Below are positions 25,608-39,500 of a stretch of 64,000 bases of DNA, piece by piece. Origin of the DNA: Buteo buteo (lineage: Eukaryota; Chordata; Aves; Accipitriformes; Accipitridae); assembly GCF_964188355.1 (NCBI RefSeq), contig NC_134191.1, positions 7,939,826-8,003,825 on the forward strand, written 5' to 3'. The notes under the pieces were generated by a model, which had not been told where the DNA came from, made no database searches, and saw only the letters and a program-made list of their open reading frames with translations. Each line of letters starts with the position of its first letter. The stretch's first letter is position 1. Made by a program: the position numbers and the translations under genes.

Positions 25608-28600
25608 GAAGCAACCCTTCTGGCTTTGTTGTAAGTGTGGTTTGTAATCATTGTACACATCCCAGATGGTTCATGAAAACTCTTTGAAATGCCATCTGCC
25701 AGGCGTGTGTCCAGCCGGCAGCCTGTCATTCTGCTACAAGAAAAACGGAGGCGGGTTTTCCCTTCCCCCTGCCTTTCTGAATTGCATTCAGTAACACTTG
25801 CTCAGATGTGAAGCAGGATAACAGCCCGAGCATCTGCAAGCAATCTTTGCTCTAGACAGCAACATGGAAAGTCGTTGGGTTTTTCGCCTTTGCCCAGATA
25901 AGATACCCTAACCAGTGTAGTTTTTTATTTTCCCTCCTTTTGTTGCTGAGGACCGACGCGAGGTGACAAATGTTATCTCTGTGATGTAATGTTTTTCTTT
26001 TACGCGGCGACTTGGCGTTTCTAATGCATTCAGCGTGTATTGCAGGCAATCGCGCTGATAGCAAGCACATCTGCGATTTTTCGACTTGAACATATTCAGG
26101 AAATTAAGAACACTGAGATGAAACAAATAGATCCATTAAAATGGCTCAGAGGAATTATGGCAGAGATATAATTGTCATGTCAAATAGGCAGCCAGCACTA
26201 GTAAACTGCTGACTGCAATTTCACCGCTATAAAAATTCAGAAAGAAAAAAAAAATGATTAATAAATACTCTCTGTGGGAAGATGTAGGTAAAGAAAGGAA
26301 GAGGGATTTAGAAGATAAAGTAAAATGAGTCCTGAAGTTCCCTGATCTTTGTGTCTCATGAACGTGTGTTCTCAGTTACTGGGAAAAAGCATCTCCCGAT
26401 CTTTGTCATTTGGCTCAGGTGCCGCATGGCTCGGGGTGACGTGTGATGGATGCATTGGATGAGGAGCACTACAGAGTCTAATTCTCACTTCCACTGTGCT
26501 CCAGGCATGGGACAGCTACAGCACATCCTTGGACGTACTTTTTGCTGAGGCTTTTCGTTCTTCCTTCCCTCTTGTGGGCCTGGTTTAGGGGAACCTGGCA
26601 GTGGTCCACAGCCACGATGCTCCGGTGAGGGTCCTCACAACCTGAACCTCTACAGCAGTGTCAGTGCTCAGGGAGGAGATGCTGCGGGCTCTGTGACCCT
26701 TCATCCCCGTGGCTGGATGCGTGCCCGCTCCTTGCACACCAGGGGGGACCTGCGTGGGCATTGCCCGCTGAGCTTGGCTGCCTGCCTTTAGGTGGAAGCG
26801 CAAGCACCGGGCAGAGAGGGGTGTGTGGTGCAGTTCCATTATTTCTCTGGCGTAGATCTGTGAAAGACATCTGTCCTCTGTTACAAACTAGTCGGTAAAA
26901 ATCGTTGTAGTCTTACTGTAAGGATTCGGAAATACAAAGACCGCAAAATTGATTCCTTTCAAATAGGAAAGAGTAATTCTGCTAGTAGGATGAAGATATT
27001 CATCACCATTTCCATCCCCTTTTTTTTGCTTTTCCTCCTCCTGCCTTCACCCATTCACAGAGCTCCAAGAGAAGGAATGATAGAAAAAGCACAGGAATTT
27101 ATAGACTATCTGAAGACTGATGGTAAATAATAGAAAAAGAGAGAGAGTTTCTATTTTGAAACAAGAAATGGAGGATGTTAGAGAAAGTGGATGTCTATCA
27201 AGGAAATTAATCTAGTGATAGTCTTTCAAGGGTGTGACTCTGTCAAGACTGACCTCTTGAACATTCTCTCAGATGAATAGGGCATAAGCAGACTTTCCGC
27301 TTCCCTGGCACTTGAGGAAAACATTTGCCAGATGCAGGCATGGTAAATTTATGCTCTTTCAACTTCTGAGAGCTGGAATCTTCCCAATTAGTTTCCAGAA
27401 GCTCAGCTTCTTTATACTTTCTTCAGTCCTTTTATAGAGGGTTTAAGAAATTATATGCACTGAGAAGTCACTGCCCAGGGGCCGGAAGAGTCCCACAGAA
27501 GTGAGAAATCATGCTTCATTAAATGTTAGGTATGGTTTCCACATCTCCAAAGTTATTCCCAAGCCAGCAGATCGCTTGCGGCCGCAGCACTCGGACACCT
27601 CCAACTCTCTAATGCTGCTCTTTCTTCTAAAGTTCAGTTTCCTGTACCATCTGTAAATCTATCATTTATATTTAATCTTAGATGTACAGAAGACAGCCAT
27701 CTCCTAGCCTCCAGAGTCATGGAAAATAAAGGCTATTGAACAGAAATTGATCCTAATCAATTAAGCTGTGCTCGGTGACCTAAAATGCAGTGGCCCAAGC
27801 CATCTTAGCAAAAAGTCATGAAATGACTCATCTTACACCATGCTTCAAAGGGCTGTAAATTGGTCAGAAGAGAGAAGAGTTTCAGAGCTGGCAGAGTAGC
27901 AGTGATTGGGGCCTCGTTCTCCGTGGGTGCTATTGAAATTGTTGAGTGCTAGAGAGAGATTCTGTGTGAATTATTACTCAAAAGGAAAAGTATTTCTTGA
28001 ACTGGAATGAGCTTATAGGTGAAATTCAGTGAGAAGTGTTTGCAGGTTGTCTCGTTAGTGAGCATGTGTGAACGGTGCATCAAAACTGTCTCACGGTACT
28101 TTTTAATGCTGAATAAAAAATAACAACATAAATAGAGATAAAATATTGAAAAGAAATAAGGGAGAAAAGATCTTTATGATGTAAAGGAATGTTTGGTAAG
28201 ATAAGGTGATACAGAAATAATGGAAGCTAGAAAGAAGTTGCTTTATCTGAGAATACAGATTGCAATTTTAGTGAAGCTGAAGTATGAGAGACTGTGCTAA
28301 TGGCAGGAAGGTAATTGCTGGCATATTCCCAGATACCAAACTCTTCCAGCTGTGTTTCTGCATGTGATAGGAGAGATTTCTTTGCCAGAGTCTTTCTGAG
28401 AATATCAAAAACATCGTCGTTGAGTGGAACTGGTACTCCCAGCTCAACCTGTGATCTATGTCTTGTCTTGTTTTTACGTGGGCTCCTAACTTCTAACTGA
28501 ACTCTTGTGACACTGCTGTCTGTGTAGCTCACAGAACTGTATTTTACAGATGCTCTTGTATCTTTATGATCTTTTTTTTACTGTCCCTTTTAACTCTTAG

Positions 28601-28641
28601 TAAGAAAACAACTATATTAACATGCTAATTTTTCCTTTCAG

Positions 28642-28761
28642 GCACAACCCGCCCTCCGAGAGAAGGAGAAGTGCCTGGTGTGGACTATAACTTTCTGACT
28701 GTGGAGGAGTTTCTGGAGTTGGAGCGAAGTGGGACCCTTCTGGAAGTAGGAACTTATGAAG
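28642..28761 (+). CDS. MAGI1: MAGI1 exon: end of the guanylate-kinase-like region
   Basis: This 120-bp exon has a pyrimidine-rich acceptor ending in CAG and a GTATGG donor. It starts at the second base of a codon whose first base lies upstream (Cys, if TGC as in mammalian MAGI1). It encodes 39 full codons beginning TTRPPREGEVPGVDYNF and ending near LLEVGTYE, then the first base of a Gly codon. The RPPREGE and GVDYNFL motifs are typical of the GMP-binding side of guanylate kinases and MAGUK GuK domains. In MAGI proteins this domain is a truncated, non-catalytic protein-binding module. VDYNFLTV and GTLLEVGTYEG match MAGI1; MAGI2 has a different tail (ALLESGTYED), recalled from family knowledge. 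It is the first of nine exons that stay in frame on this strand. Confidence 0.93.
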
Positions 28762-29488
28762 GTATGGAGCCACGGGCAGTGAAAAAGCACTTCAAGTAAC
28801 CATGGTAGGACACCAGACTTGCATCATCCTTGCTTGAGTTAACCAGCTCAAGTTAGGACCTCACTTTCCATCCTAGTGCTCTACTTCCCTTTTCTCTATG
28901 TACCCCGAGAGAGGGAATTCCAATATTGCTGTGCTTTTGTCTTTTCCCTTCAAGTTAACTACCTCAAAAGATTAACTTCAGTACGCCAGGAAAGTCCAGT
29001 TACAAAATACTGAGGGAAGGCAGTGTGGCAGTGAATGAAAATGCATCTATTTGTTGTATCTGCTATGGCTCATCTCCTTGTTCACTTTTTCTTCCCTCCT
29101 GCTGTCTCTCTTTCCCTTCATCTTCCCTAAATACATATCCTTCATCACCCAATTGTGTCTCACTATGCAGCTACACGATGCACTGGGTTTAGCCTTTTTT
29201 TTTCCTTCTTTATTCTTGGATAATTACTTCTAACTTGGGTCATTGTGTTGATCCTTTTTACAGCACAGCTTTACAAACAACCTCACTGAGACAGCCAAGG
29301 GGCACCTGAAATATCACCAGGGTGAGAGCAGGGAAAAGATAGCTTTGACTCCCAGAGAAATGCAAGGCAAATGGGCCATGTTTAGGTACACAATAGGATT
29401 TGTGTAGCTAAACCTGCAATCTATATCTCCTTTAAATTGAAAACTCCTTTCGGGGTGTTTTTTGGTTTTGTTTGTTTGTTTTTTAACA

Positions 29489-29500
29489 CCCCCCCCCCCC
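29489..29500. repeat. C12 homopolymer
   Basis: Twelve consecutive C follow a T-rich stretch with TTTG steps (ttttgtttgtttgtttttta). Confidence 0.85.
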
Positions 29501-30524
29501 AACATTCAGATGTACCTCTTGAGAAGACAATGAAAAGAAATACATTACAGGTTTGAAAGTCCTTCCAGCGTACTTCAGCTCATTCATGTCATATTTCCAT
29601 TTACAAGAAATTAAATGGGTCTTCTTGTAATTACAAGAAGTTGAAAAAGCCTTATTCTTGCAGCTGGTAATAAGAAACATGAAATACATTTAAAAATATG
29701 AACTACACAGAAATAGCCGATAGGCTTTGAAAAGTATCAAATATGAACAGAAAAGATTGTGACATGTGGTTTTGGTTTTCGAGCTCTAAAAAAAAAGTCT
29801 TGGAACACTGTTTGTTTAGTCTATTTCTTTAAAAGCTCTCTTGTTAGGTCACCTTTAAACCTTGCACTTATTCCCAACTGCAGACAATTGCAGTGTCAAA
29901 CCTGGTTTGCATGAAGATGCTAAATGTATAATTTGGTTTCACTCTTCCACCTCTCTGAGCTGATTAGCTCCATCGGCACCAATGTTAACGTTCCAGCAGC
30001 AGCACTTCTCCAAAATGAGCTTTTTCCTCTCTGTGTTTCTAATTATAACACTAAATTAGTTTTCTTTGTCATGGTGCTTGAAATAGATCAGCTGAACGGC
30101 CTCGCCGTTACTTCCTGATCGTATTTGTTCTGGTGACCTTTCCACTTGGAAAGACAAAATGGGTGACTGTCTCTAAGCTGGCTTCTGGGACATGCTGGGA
30201 ATCAGTTTTCGGGAAATGCTGTACCCATCTGGGACAGTTATAACACGGTTGTTTCATTGCTTATGTGATTATATGCAGTAGCAGCTAAACTGTTTAGATT
30301 TCATGGGTTGCTCTTTTGAGCTGCTGAAGATGAGGTTGATTTCTCATAAGTCTAATGCGTATTTCATTTCTGTGGGTGATAGAAGTGTCTGAACTTTAAA
30401 GGAATAATTTGTCAGAAGTGCTGAGAAGCCTCTTTCTCCATTGACATCAGTGACGCTGGTGCATAGTGGTTCTGGAGAGCTGGCCCATGGAAGGAAAAAT
30501 CAATAAGAATAAAGCAAATAATGA

Positions 30525-30550
30525 TGATGCATGTGTGCACATATGCATCA
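30525..30550. repeat. 26-bp near-perfect palindrome
   Basis: The sequence from TGATGCAT at its left end to ATGCATCA at its right end equals its own reverse complement except for one mismatched pair. Its centre (gtgtgcacat) is alternating purine-pyrimidine. Confidence 0.85.
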
Positions 30551-33500
30551 AGACACATTACTGTTTGATTGTAATGTGAAATAAATAAAGTTCATTTTTC
30601 ACTTACAGCTTCAAGAAATTATTTTGCTGCCTTCTGAGATTTCTTTAATGGCATTGTTGTACATTTTTTGGAAATCTTATTTTACAACAGTATTGATCAA
30701 GACAGTCTTGAGCTTGATTAGATCTTGGAAGCTGGTGTGATTCAGACTCAGTGCTGTAATCTCCATCAATTTTGTCTATAAAAAAACCCCAATATGCCAA
30801 AAACGCAGACCACAAAGTAAGTTAGACTTCTAATGACCAAGTCTTTGTTATTGCCCAACTTTATAGTCTTAGATTACTTTAATTGTCGTTTGTTTTATGC
30901 TGGATTTTGCTGCCTTCTTTGTTTTTATTTTTTTAAATGTACCACCATGAAGAAGTTGATTGTATTTTTGACCTTGCCAGTGATGGCTTATTCTAAACCA
31001 GAGGGATGGAACCCGACAAAAGGAAATAATCTATTTCCCTCTGAAGAACAATAAAATAATACCTTTAATGCATGGCTTTTATTATTAATAATGCTACCTA
31101 TTGTGCTGAGTGGGAATCAAACAATTGCAAAGAAAAGGTTGCTTTTGATTACAATGTAATTAGGTGATTTAGAGATGAAGGAAGGGGAATTCTATGAAAT
31201 GGAGAGTAGTGATGATGACTGGAGAAGTTTTCATGAGCCTGGCAGCCACAAGCTCATGTGGCTCAAGCAGGCTGGTGGTTTGGGGTCAGGGTGGTCCCAA
31301 GGTCCCTTCTGGCCCTTAATTTGTAAGTGTCTGCATGTGGTGGTGGGGCGGATGGATGGATGCCCTGTATTTCTGTGCTATGTTTCAGCTGCTGGAGAGG
31401 AAGTCTGACCTGAATGATCAGGATAAAGTCTTGGCATTACTGGATGACAGTTTTTTGCCTCTTGAAAGGCATAAAGCCACGTGAATACTGGCACTATTAT
31501 TGGGAAAAACTTTGCAGGAGAAGATGTAACATGAACATTTTTTTAGTAAGACTTACTGAAGAGAACTTCCAGGGAGAAAGATTAGAAAACAGGGAGCAGT
31601 CAGAAGAGGGGTAATACACAGGACTTTGATGCTGATATGGATACTATTGATTTGGAAAGAATAAAGAAAATGCAAAAGAGAACAGTTGGAAACCATAAAA
31701 GAGTAGGAGAGTGTATCAGGTTTTGAAAGAACAACCTAGGTTTTGAAAGTGCTCTAATTGCAGAGTGAAACTGCAAGCTAAATAGGGGAAGAAAGGTGTT
31801 GCCTACCTACTGGGCTGCATGTCATTCTTATTTCCTCTGGCACACTGCAAATAGGTTCTTCTGGGCAGTTTTTGATTCACGTCCCGGTGAATGCAGAGCG
31901 GGCATGGCAGCTGCTTTTCTGGTCACCTGTCACCTCTCTGGTGTGTTCTTCACACAAAATGCTGCAAAAATTGTGATCGGATGGGAGGAGGCATTTGCAA
32001 GCCTTAATTCCAGAGGTTTTCAGTTCATTTTAACGTGCTTATTTTTAACCATAAAGCCTAGAAACAACTTCTTTTTTCCCCTAATGAAAGCTACATGCTG
32101 ATCATTTGAATCCAGGAGCTGGTGCTGAAATTCTGGAAGACCTGCCCAGAGCTGTGGTGCTGTACCAGTATTGGTGCTTTTTGCACCACGTGCATGCTGG
32201 TAAAGCTGCTCGCAACATGCTCAAGCCGGTTAGTAATTCCCATTGACAGTACTCATTAGGAAGGAAAAATCTTTTTAGACTGCGCATTGTCTAGGCCTTC
32301 TGGTGGATAGGAAATCATGATAATTATAATCTCAGGCATTTATTGACTGCTTCTTCAGGGCATAAAATACTGACGGATGCATGGAAGTAATTGTGTAGGC
32401 TACTAATTATTTAGCAATTACTTCTGCATTTGAATTGCGGGCTCTCACAGGGACCCCAAGGGAGGGCTGTTTTGAGCAGAACCACAACTTCTAGATTTTA
32501 CTCCCGTTTCTTCCCCAGCTGCTGAGTGGCCCTGGGCAGATCAGGTAACTGCTCTATACTTCATGTTACTGGCCTGGAGAATATTAAAACAACACTTACT
32601 TCTCTCTCATTAATATTTCAGCAGATATCCTGTGCCTGCAGTTATCTGCTATTACAAATAGGAGGGAGAGAGTGGAAGCAACGGTATTTCAGAGAGCTGT
32701 ACTGAATGCAGCAGTGGAGATGGGTGCTGTGCAGAGACACACGGGGACATTAGCATGGTGGCTGAATTTTGAATGGGGATGGCTGTGTCACCGGGGTCTG
32801 GCGAGGCGGTATTGATGAATGCCTGCCCAGCACTTAGTGATCCTCAAAAGAAAAAGTGCTGCACTTTATAACATGTGAAGGGTTATTACATTATAGCATA
32901 TTATTGTCAAGGCATCATCTTTCATTCTCAGGACAAGTGTTATGTGATTGCCAAGAGAAGTAATAAGTAATCTGCATTAGTCTCATGACTAAGATGTAAT
33001 GGGGTGACTTGCTAACATTTTTAAAGTGTATAAAGCTAGCTACTGTAGACAGGGTCTCCGATTGTGGTACTTAATGAGTGTAATAAATTACCTTAATAGT
33101 GCAGTTAGAATTTCAGCTGAAGTAGAGAGGTGTATTCAGCAACATGCTTCAAATCAAGATGCCTTTAGCCTAATTTATCTGATGTGCTAGCTCTCCTTGG
33201 GTTTCTCTGCAGCAGCCCTGCTCCCCCAGCTGCTTTAGCAAAATGGCTGGATTTTCTTTGCTGGTCTTCTGGTGTCTTCGCAGCCTGTGGGTCTCACCAA
33301 CTTGGTACAACCTTGAAACGAGAGCTGTGTCTGTGGCATGCAAAACATGACGGGAAGATTGGGTGAGTAAGGGTGGCAGATGCTGGGGATGCCCATGCAG
33401 CAGAACAACATGTTCCACTTAATAAGATAAGATCCACTTATTATTGTCTCCATACTGCAGATTGACTCAATAAATCATAATGGCTCCTTTAGCACTATTA

Positions 33501-36500
33501 CAATGTATCATGTCAAATATCCACTTATTAACATCTGTGTACTGCAGAAAGGTTCCTGTTCTATCTTTGGCTTTTAGACTTTGCTTGCTTTTTTTTTTTT
33601 CTGTTATTTTTTCTAAACCACTAGTAAGAAAAAAAGACAACACAGTCTTGTGTATGTACATGATTATCAGTGTTAAGCATGAGTGCTGCTAAACTGAAGT
33701 GTCATCTGATAACAATGCTTCATTCTACAAACAGCTAAAGAGGTAGCTGAGTAACTCTCTCTAAAAGCAAATATTGAAATATCTGATAGGGTTTTAGAAT
33801 GGTTTTGAATTTCCTATGGCATTGCTGATTAACTTCTCTCTGTGCACCTTCAGTAAGAAGTTTTTCAATGTGAGCTCTGTCTGAAATTGTTCATTAGCAG
33901 TCCTGCTTTTCACTGGTTTTGATGCATTTTAAAACACAAACCTTGTGGGAAAAGGTTGTCCCCAAACACCTCTGGCAAAAAAAGATATGGTGAATTAGAT
34001 GCTTTTTTCCTAGGTTAGATTTCAAGTTATTTTAAGGCATTGTTTACTCTTTAACCACACTCTGATGTGTTGAAGGCTGTTCATAGTAGTCCATTGATAG
34101 ATGGCAGCCAGGCACATTTTGGCACTGTTTCTTGGTACTGGCTGTGCTCGGGACCATCCCTAGAACTGGTGACTCCTCGCTAGTGTTATCCAGCTCCTTT
34201 GCAGCTGGGCAGCCCTTCTGTGCCAAGAGGCAGCCCGGCCTCCAAAGCCACGGCATTTCCCTGCCGGTGCAGAGCTTGGCCCACTCTTCGAGCTGCGATA
34301 CACATGCCACCGCCTTCCGGAGAGGCATGGTGTTAATGGGACACATCCTCGTGGTGGCAGTGTATATATATATTTATAAATATTTAGTATTTGCAAAAAG
34401 AAGAGTTGCATATTGAACGGCTTAACATGGTATTTTCTTGATTCCTACAACCTTGTGCTAGGTAGGGTGTGTTCCAGCTGCTTCTCCTGTGTTCTCTATA
34501 TACCATGCACAAGCACATACTTATTTATGTTCCCTATGAACTTTTTTAATCTATTTGCACATGGATATAACAGTTGCTATAATACAGCGGGGCTCAGGAA
34601 AAACCCTGAGCTTCCATAGCCATGTCGTGCCCCATGCTACCAAGATCTTACTGCTTATGTGTTACTTGAAGTATCTTGGGTTTGTTTTAGAATTTTTCCA
34701 TGCATTAAATGTGCTTGGAAGCAGCTGTACATGAGTGTTTACAATAGCATGTGGCAATACCTAGTGATATCTCAACATAGGAGAAATCAGAATAAATGAG
34801 ACTGATTTGATCTGTAGGTGACTTTCTGCTATGCTGTCATTGCCTATAAGGACACTAATTGGAGTGTATGTTAAATTTCAGACATAAATTGAAATGTACG
34901 CATTGTAACATTTTGACTAATTTAATGAGAAATGCAGACTGATCTTTCAGTTAACCTCACCATTAATAACCGCAAAAATTGACAGAGAATCTCCTAGTTA
35001 AAGCAGATTGGATTTGCATATATTGTAGGTTAATTTCTCTGAGATCTGTTTCGTTGCCTATGTTTTGCTTCCGATCCAGATGCTGTATCTGCGGCCTCCT
35101 CCCGGTTGCCTGGATACTCTGAATTTCCTCAAGGCAATTGCTAATCAATGTGCAGTTGCAGCTAGGTGAATCCCACAGACAGCAGCCAGATCTGTCATCT
35201 AAATGTAGAAATCTGTAGCAGAATGTGATCTGGGAAGAGAACAGACAAAACACTGTAGCAGGAGCTCTGCTCCCAGGAATCAATTCATCCTGTGCTAATC
35301 AGACACAAGCACTCTTGCTGGATTAGATGAGCAGAAGCTCTTCTGCTAAAATTAAGGGTCAATTGTTTTGGTCCTTGTGCAGCGCAGACAAGAGCAGTTG
35401 CATTTTGGAAAAGAAAACAATTACATTAATAATTACATTTAAAGTCTTCATGTCGAAGCCTTGCTTAATTTTGCTGCTTATCTCCAAGTCTCTTTCCCTA
35501 AATACTCATTTGCATAAATATAGTAAGCTATGAACTGCTTTTTAAAACGTGAGCTGTTAATGGAGTCCTTGTTAACACAGAGTGGTAGCTTTGAAGATCA
35601 GATGCACTTCTTGTGGGCGCAGGGTCCTCTGTGCTACACAGAGGGTTTTGAGTTTCTTGGGATTTTTATAATTGCAAAATTATGCCTCACAGTAGGTGTC
35701 AGTAAATTCAGAACTGTGAGAACTCTGCTCAGTCCTTTCCTGAGCGACAAATGCACTCCCAGTCCCAGGCCTAAATCTGTTTGCACCAGAAAAGCAAGAG
35801 AAATTCTCCTCCGCCAGAAAAGAGACTAGCTACTGCAAATCCAACATCTACAGGTTGAAGTAACTGAAATACACAGTTTGGGACCGCATTCTTCAGTTGA
35901 TGTTGTACCATTAGGATTAATGCTCCAGCTCATGCTCGACCTTGCACACAGCTCTTCTGCCTTCTTTCACTTCTCTGTGTCAGCTCTGCCACCCTGTCCC
36001 CAGCCCAGCAGTCTCCGTGGGCTCATCTTCCCTCTCTGCAAGGTGAAACGTCTACTTTTGAATCCATTCCACTTCAGAACCTTTTAGATTGTGTCTCTTC
36101 TTGTGCATTTCTACCCATCCCAGAAACAGCATCTTGGATGGATGGACTCCTTTCAACTCGAATCAAATTGAATAGTGATTGGTAAAAGTTTTTATGGATT
36201 AGATTCATAGTTATTTTACTTAAGGGTAGCTAATTGGTGTATTTTTGTGAATTACATTTCAAATTCCAGATCACATAAACAACTGAAGGTTGTCCGTGAA
36301 TTTAATAAGAATGTTTTGTTATTTTGAACTATAAGACAAATTTTCCATTAGCACTAGGTTTCTAAAACTTAAAAAGAAAGTTCTTTTCGCTGACAGCATT
36401 GCTTTAATTAATAAGCTGCAGGACAGGGTAGAAGCTGCTATAGATTGCTTTCAGTGATTATGATCACTGCCTGAATTGGCAGAGGAAGAAGTGTTATGAT

Positions 36501-39500
36501 GATGAGAACTTGTCTTATTGTTGCGATTAGCTGTTACTGAAGTCTAATTACTGTGCGCAATGCTAAAATGTGTAAGCTGCCGACACTTAGAGATAAGGAG
36601 ATGAAAAGAAATCAGCTCATTCCAAATAGCTATTCTGGTTTTTTTTCATTATTATTGTTATTTTTGTGCACTCTCCTGAGTGGTGCTTTACAGTGCATGG
36701 ATTAAGTCATGGCTTTGGCTGCAAAAGCTGCCATCAAAATTCGGTTGTGGTTAAATAAGTTGTAAGCACCAAGGGACTGAATAAAATAAGGGTTAGTGAA
36801 AGGTGATGACAAGGTATTCAGTTAATGGTATGTGCATCTGCTGAGTGAATGCATTATTAGCTATTAATTCAGTTGCTGTAGGCAGGATCCAAATGTGATT
36901 GAGAAGAGGGTAAAGCTTAGAAGCCTGGCTCCTGTAGGAATCGGTCATGGGAAAGTGCCGTTTCTGCCATGCTGGCTGCTTCAGAACTGGCATTTCCACA
37001 GAAAAGTAGAGGTTTTCCTGCTGTCTTGATCAAGAAATCTCCTTCGTCTGGGAGACAGGCTGCTCTTTGCCAGCTTTGAGACATCACGTTAGGGGCACAG
37101 TCCTCAGAAGTTTTGCAGAGCTTCACCTGAGCTCAGCACCCCGGGGACTCCTGCCATAACTACTGTGCTGACTTCAGAAAATGTTTTGGGATCCTCTGGG
37201 ATGACAGATGCTTGTGTATGCACATGTAACATGCTGTTAATAATTAGAGCTGATTGGATATTCAGTACAAATTACACTGGCTATGAAGTTAGCCCCTTCT
37301 TTAGACTTATAAGTGGCTCACAAAACACTGTTAAAGCATATTTTTAAATGTATGTTTTTTCATAAACATTGACAGATTTAATTTGAACAAATGATGTCGA
37401 GTCTGAGTGTTTTAAAACTCTTGCTGGGCTGTTCACTGTCGGTTGTTAATGGTGCACGTTTGGATTTCTGAGTCACAGGGTAAATATTTTCTCTTTCTAA
37501 TTTCTAGGATTAAACATGAGTTTTGATGATAATTTTAAGTGCCAGCCCCTCCTAATGGTGTGTCTGCCCCCACGCCCGGGCCCACGTGGAGCTTTCTTTT
37601 GCAGTTTTTCATCACGAGCTGGGTTGTTTCCCAAACCTGTATGTTCTTGTGTGAATCTGAAGGAAGAGCTGTGATTTTTTTTGGAACATTGACTCAGGCT
37701 GAATCTGCCTCCTGTGGAGGAAAAAGAAAAGTTCAGCCCCAGTGGCTGCATTTCCCATATTCTGCAAAACAAAACCCACACAAGCAGAGCCATGCTCAGT
37801 TTCAAATTCATATTTGTTCTTTGTATGTGTTCATATATACTTGTAGGATCCTTTAAGGCGGCACACTGTGTTGGTAGAAAATAATTATTCACTAATAGTA
37901 GTACCAACAACCATGGCTGGTTTGAAAAGTGACTAATGATTTTGGTGTAAGCAAATCTGAAATACTTTAGAGAAGCCTGTTTTTCTGCTGAGGAACAGCT
38001 CTCCATGGACTGCTAGGAACTCCAGCCTTGCTTGTTGCTAGAGGAACTGAAAAGGAACAAACCTCAAAGATATGATCATGTATTTCTCTGTAATTGGAGG
38101 AGGGATGGTAACATCTGTGCTATGTTCTTGTCCAGGAGAAATAAAAATCCACACTAGCAACATCTATATATCCCCTTCATTCACTTTGTTGCCTCCATTG
38201 CAGAAAGATTTAACCATTTACAACAGACCCGAATGAAATTTTGCACAAAAGAGTGATGTGCAGTGCCATAAATAAAAGCTGTTCTCATGTATATGGCACA
38301 CTCGTGGATCTCGCTGCTTAGCAGTTAACATCCTTAGAAAACATACATTTTGTCTGGAAAAACAAAAAACCCTCAAACCCTAAAGTAGCAGCATTCTTCG
38401 GAAGAAATGCCAAAGAGGATAGGATGGCAGCAGTGTAGATTATCCTTTCTCTGCCCACCTACCTTTGTATTTTTCCCTTTGCACTCTCTCTCCCCCGTTC
38501 CTCCTCTTTTTATATAAAATAGTCCTGCAGTATATAGAGCATAAGAATCATTTCTCTAGCAGAGACTGCAACCTGCTTAGGAGCCTCCATCCCCATTAGA
38601 GACTCTTTCCAGAAGAAGTAATTTCCTTTTCCCTATAAATTATGCATCAATGTACATTTAAGATTCTGAAATGATGAACAGAAGATGAAAGCATTTCGGA
38701 GTGTTGCTGCTCCTATGGAGCTGAATCCACGATGTTGTATACAGGCTCAAACACACCTTGTTAAGACAAACCTGCACGTGTTGCTGTCCTAGTACTCCGG
38801 CTGGAAGTGCGTGGAGATAGGAGCTTATCCGACTTCAGCCTCAGCTCTGTAAGAAGGACTTTTTCTCCTCTTGGAAGGCAGTGAGGGTGAAAGATAGCAA
38901 CGTGTGTCCAAAGTGGTCTTCTCAAATGGACTCTGCCAGCCTGAGCCAGGGTGATTCCTGGTCTCCCTTGCTCCTGATGGGTCCAGAGACCTTCCAAACT
39001 CACAGGTTGAGATCTGCCAGTGTTAGGACGTGCACTGATCCCTGTGACCTTACCCTAAAGCTGAAAACATGCACAGCTTCAGGGTTGTAAGGGACTTTGA
39101 TGATCTAATGGGAAAGGCAATTCAGTCAGCTAAACGGGAGTTGAGACAAACAACTAGTACTTCCAAACTGAAAGAATGATATGCCATTTTGAACCTCAAG
39201 TGTGTGATGGCTGAGCAGCATGAAATGCGCTGGGTGAGCTGGAACTCCTGGGCACAGCAGTGGGGCAGGTCAATGCAGAGCTGCTTGGCTAACTTTAAAC
39301 TCAGTGTCGTATCTCGGTGTATGAATGGTGTTGAGTTCTGCAACAAAAATACGCATGCATATGTATAAATATAAATGAAAAAAATCTTTTAGCACAGATG
39401 AGGTTCTAAAGTGCCTTTGCACAATCTGCCTTTGGCATGTGGTTTCCATCTAGTGTAACAGGGATAACACAGAGGCATGTACACTTTCTGGGGAATGGAT

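Larger units (their letters stand above)
1..28641 (+). other. MAGI1: MAGI1 upstream intron (3' part)
   Basis: This is the last 28.6 kb of the intron that ends at the acceptor before the first recognised exon. I looked for the preceding MAGI1 exon (first part of the GuK region) and for any other exon flanked by splice sites, and recognised none. The stretch contains a CpG island, a GC-rich block, an ERV LTR fragment, a CR1/L3-like scrap, short tandem repeats and several AT-rich tracts that resemble conserved noncoding DNA; these are listed separately. Human MAGI1 is known for very large 5' introns, so a long exon-free stretch here is expected. A very short or divergent exon could have been missed. 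Confidence 0.8.

Noticed and set aside
1..28600. MAGI1 exon preceding the GuK exon (LNKDLRHFLNQ region)
   Set aside because: I looked for it on the + strand and found no matching coding words with splice sites; it is inferred to be upstream of the window.
31170..31330. Possible CR1 3' end (ggtcccttctggccctta)
   Set aside because: Only a short phrase resembles CR1. The expected upstream text and terminal 8-bp repeats are absent, so I did not annotate it.
37497..38006. Minus-strand ORF of 169 codons
   Set aside because: The translation has no family signature and runs through ordinary intron with mixed composition.
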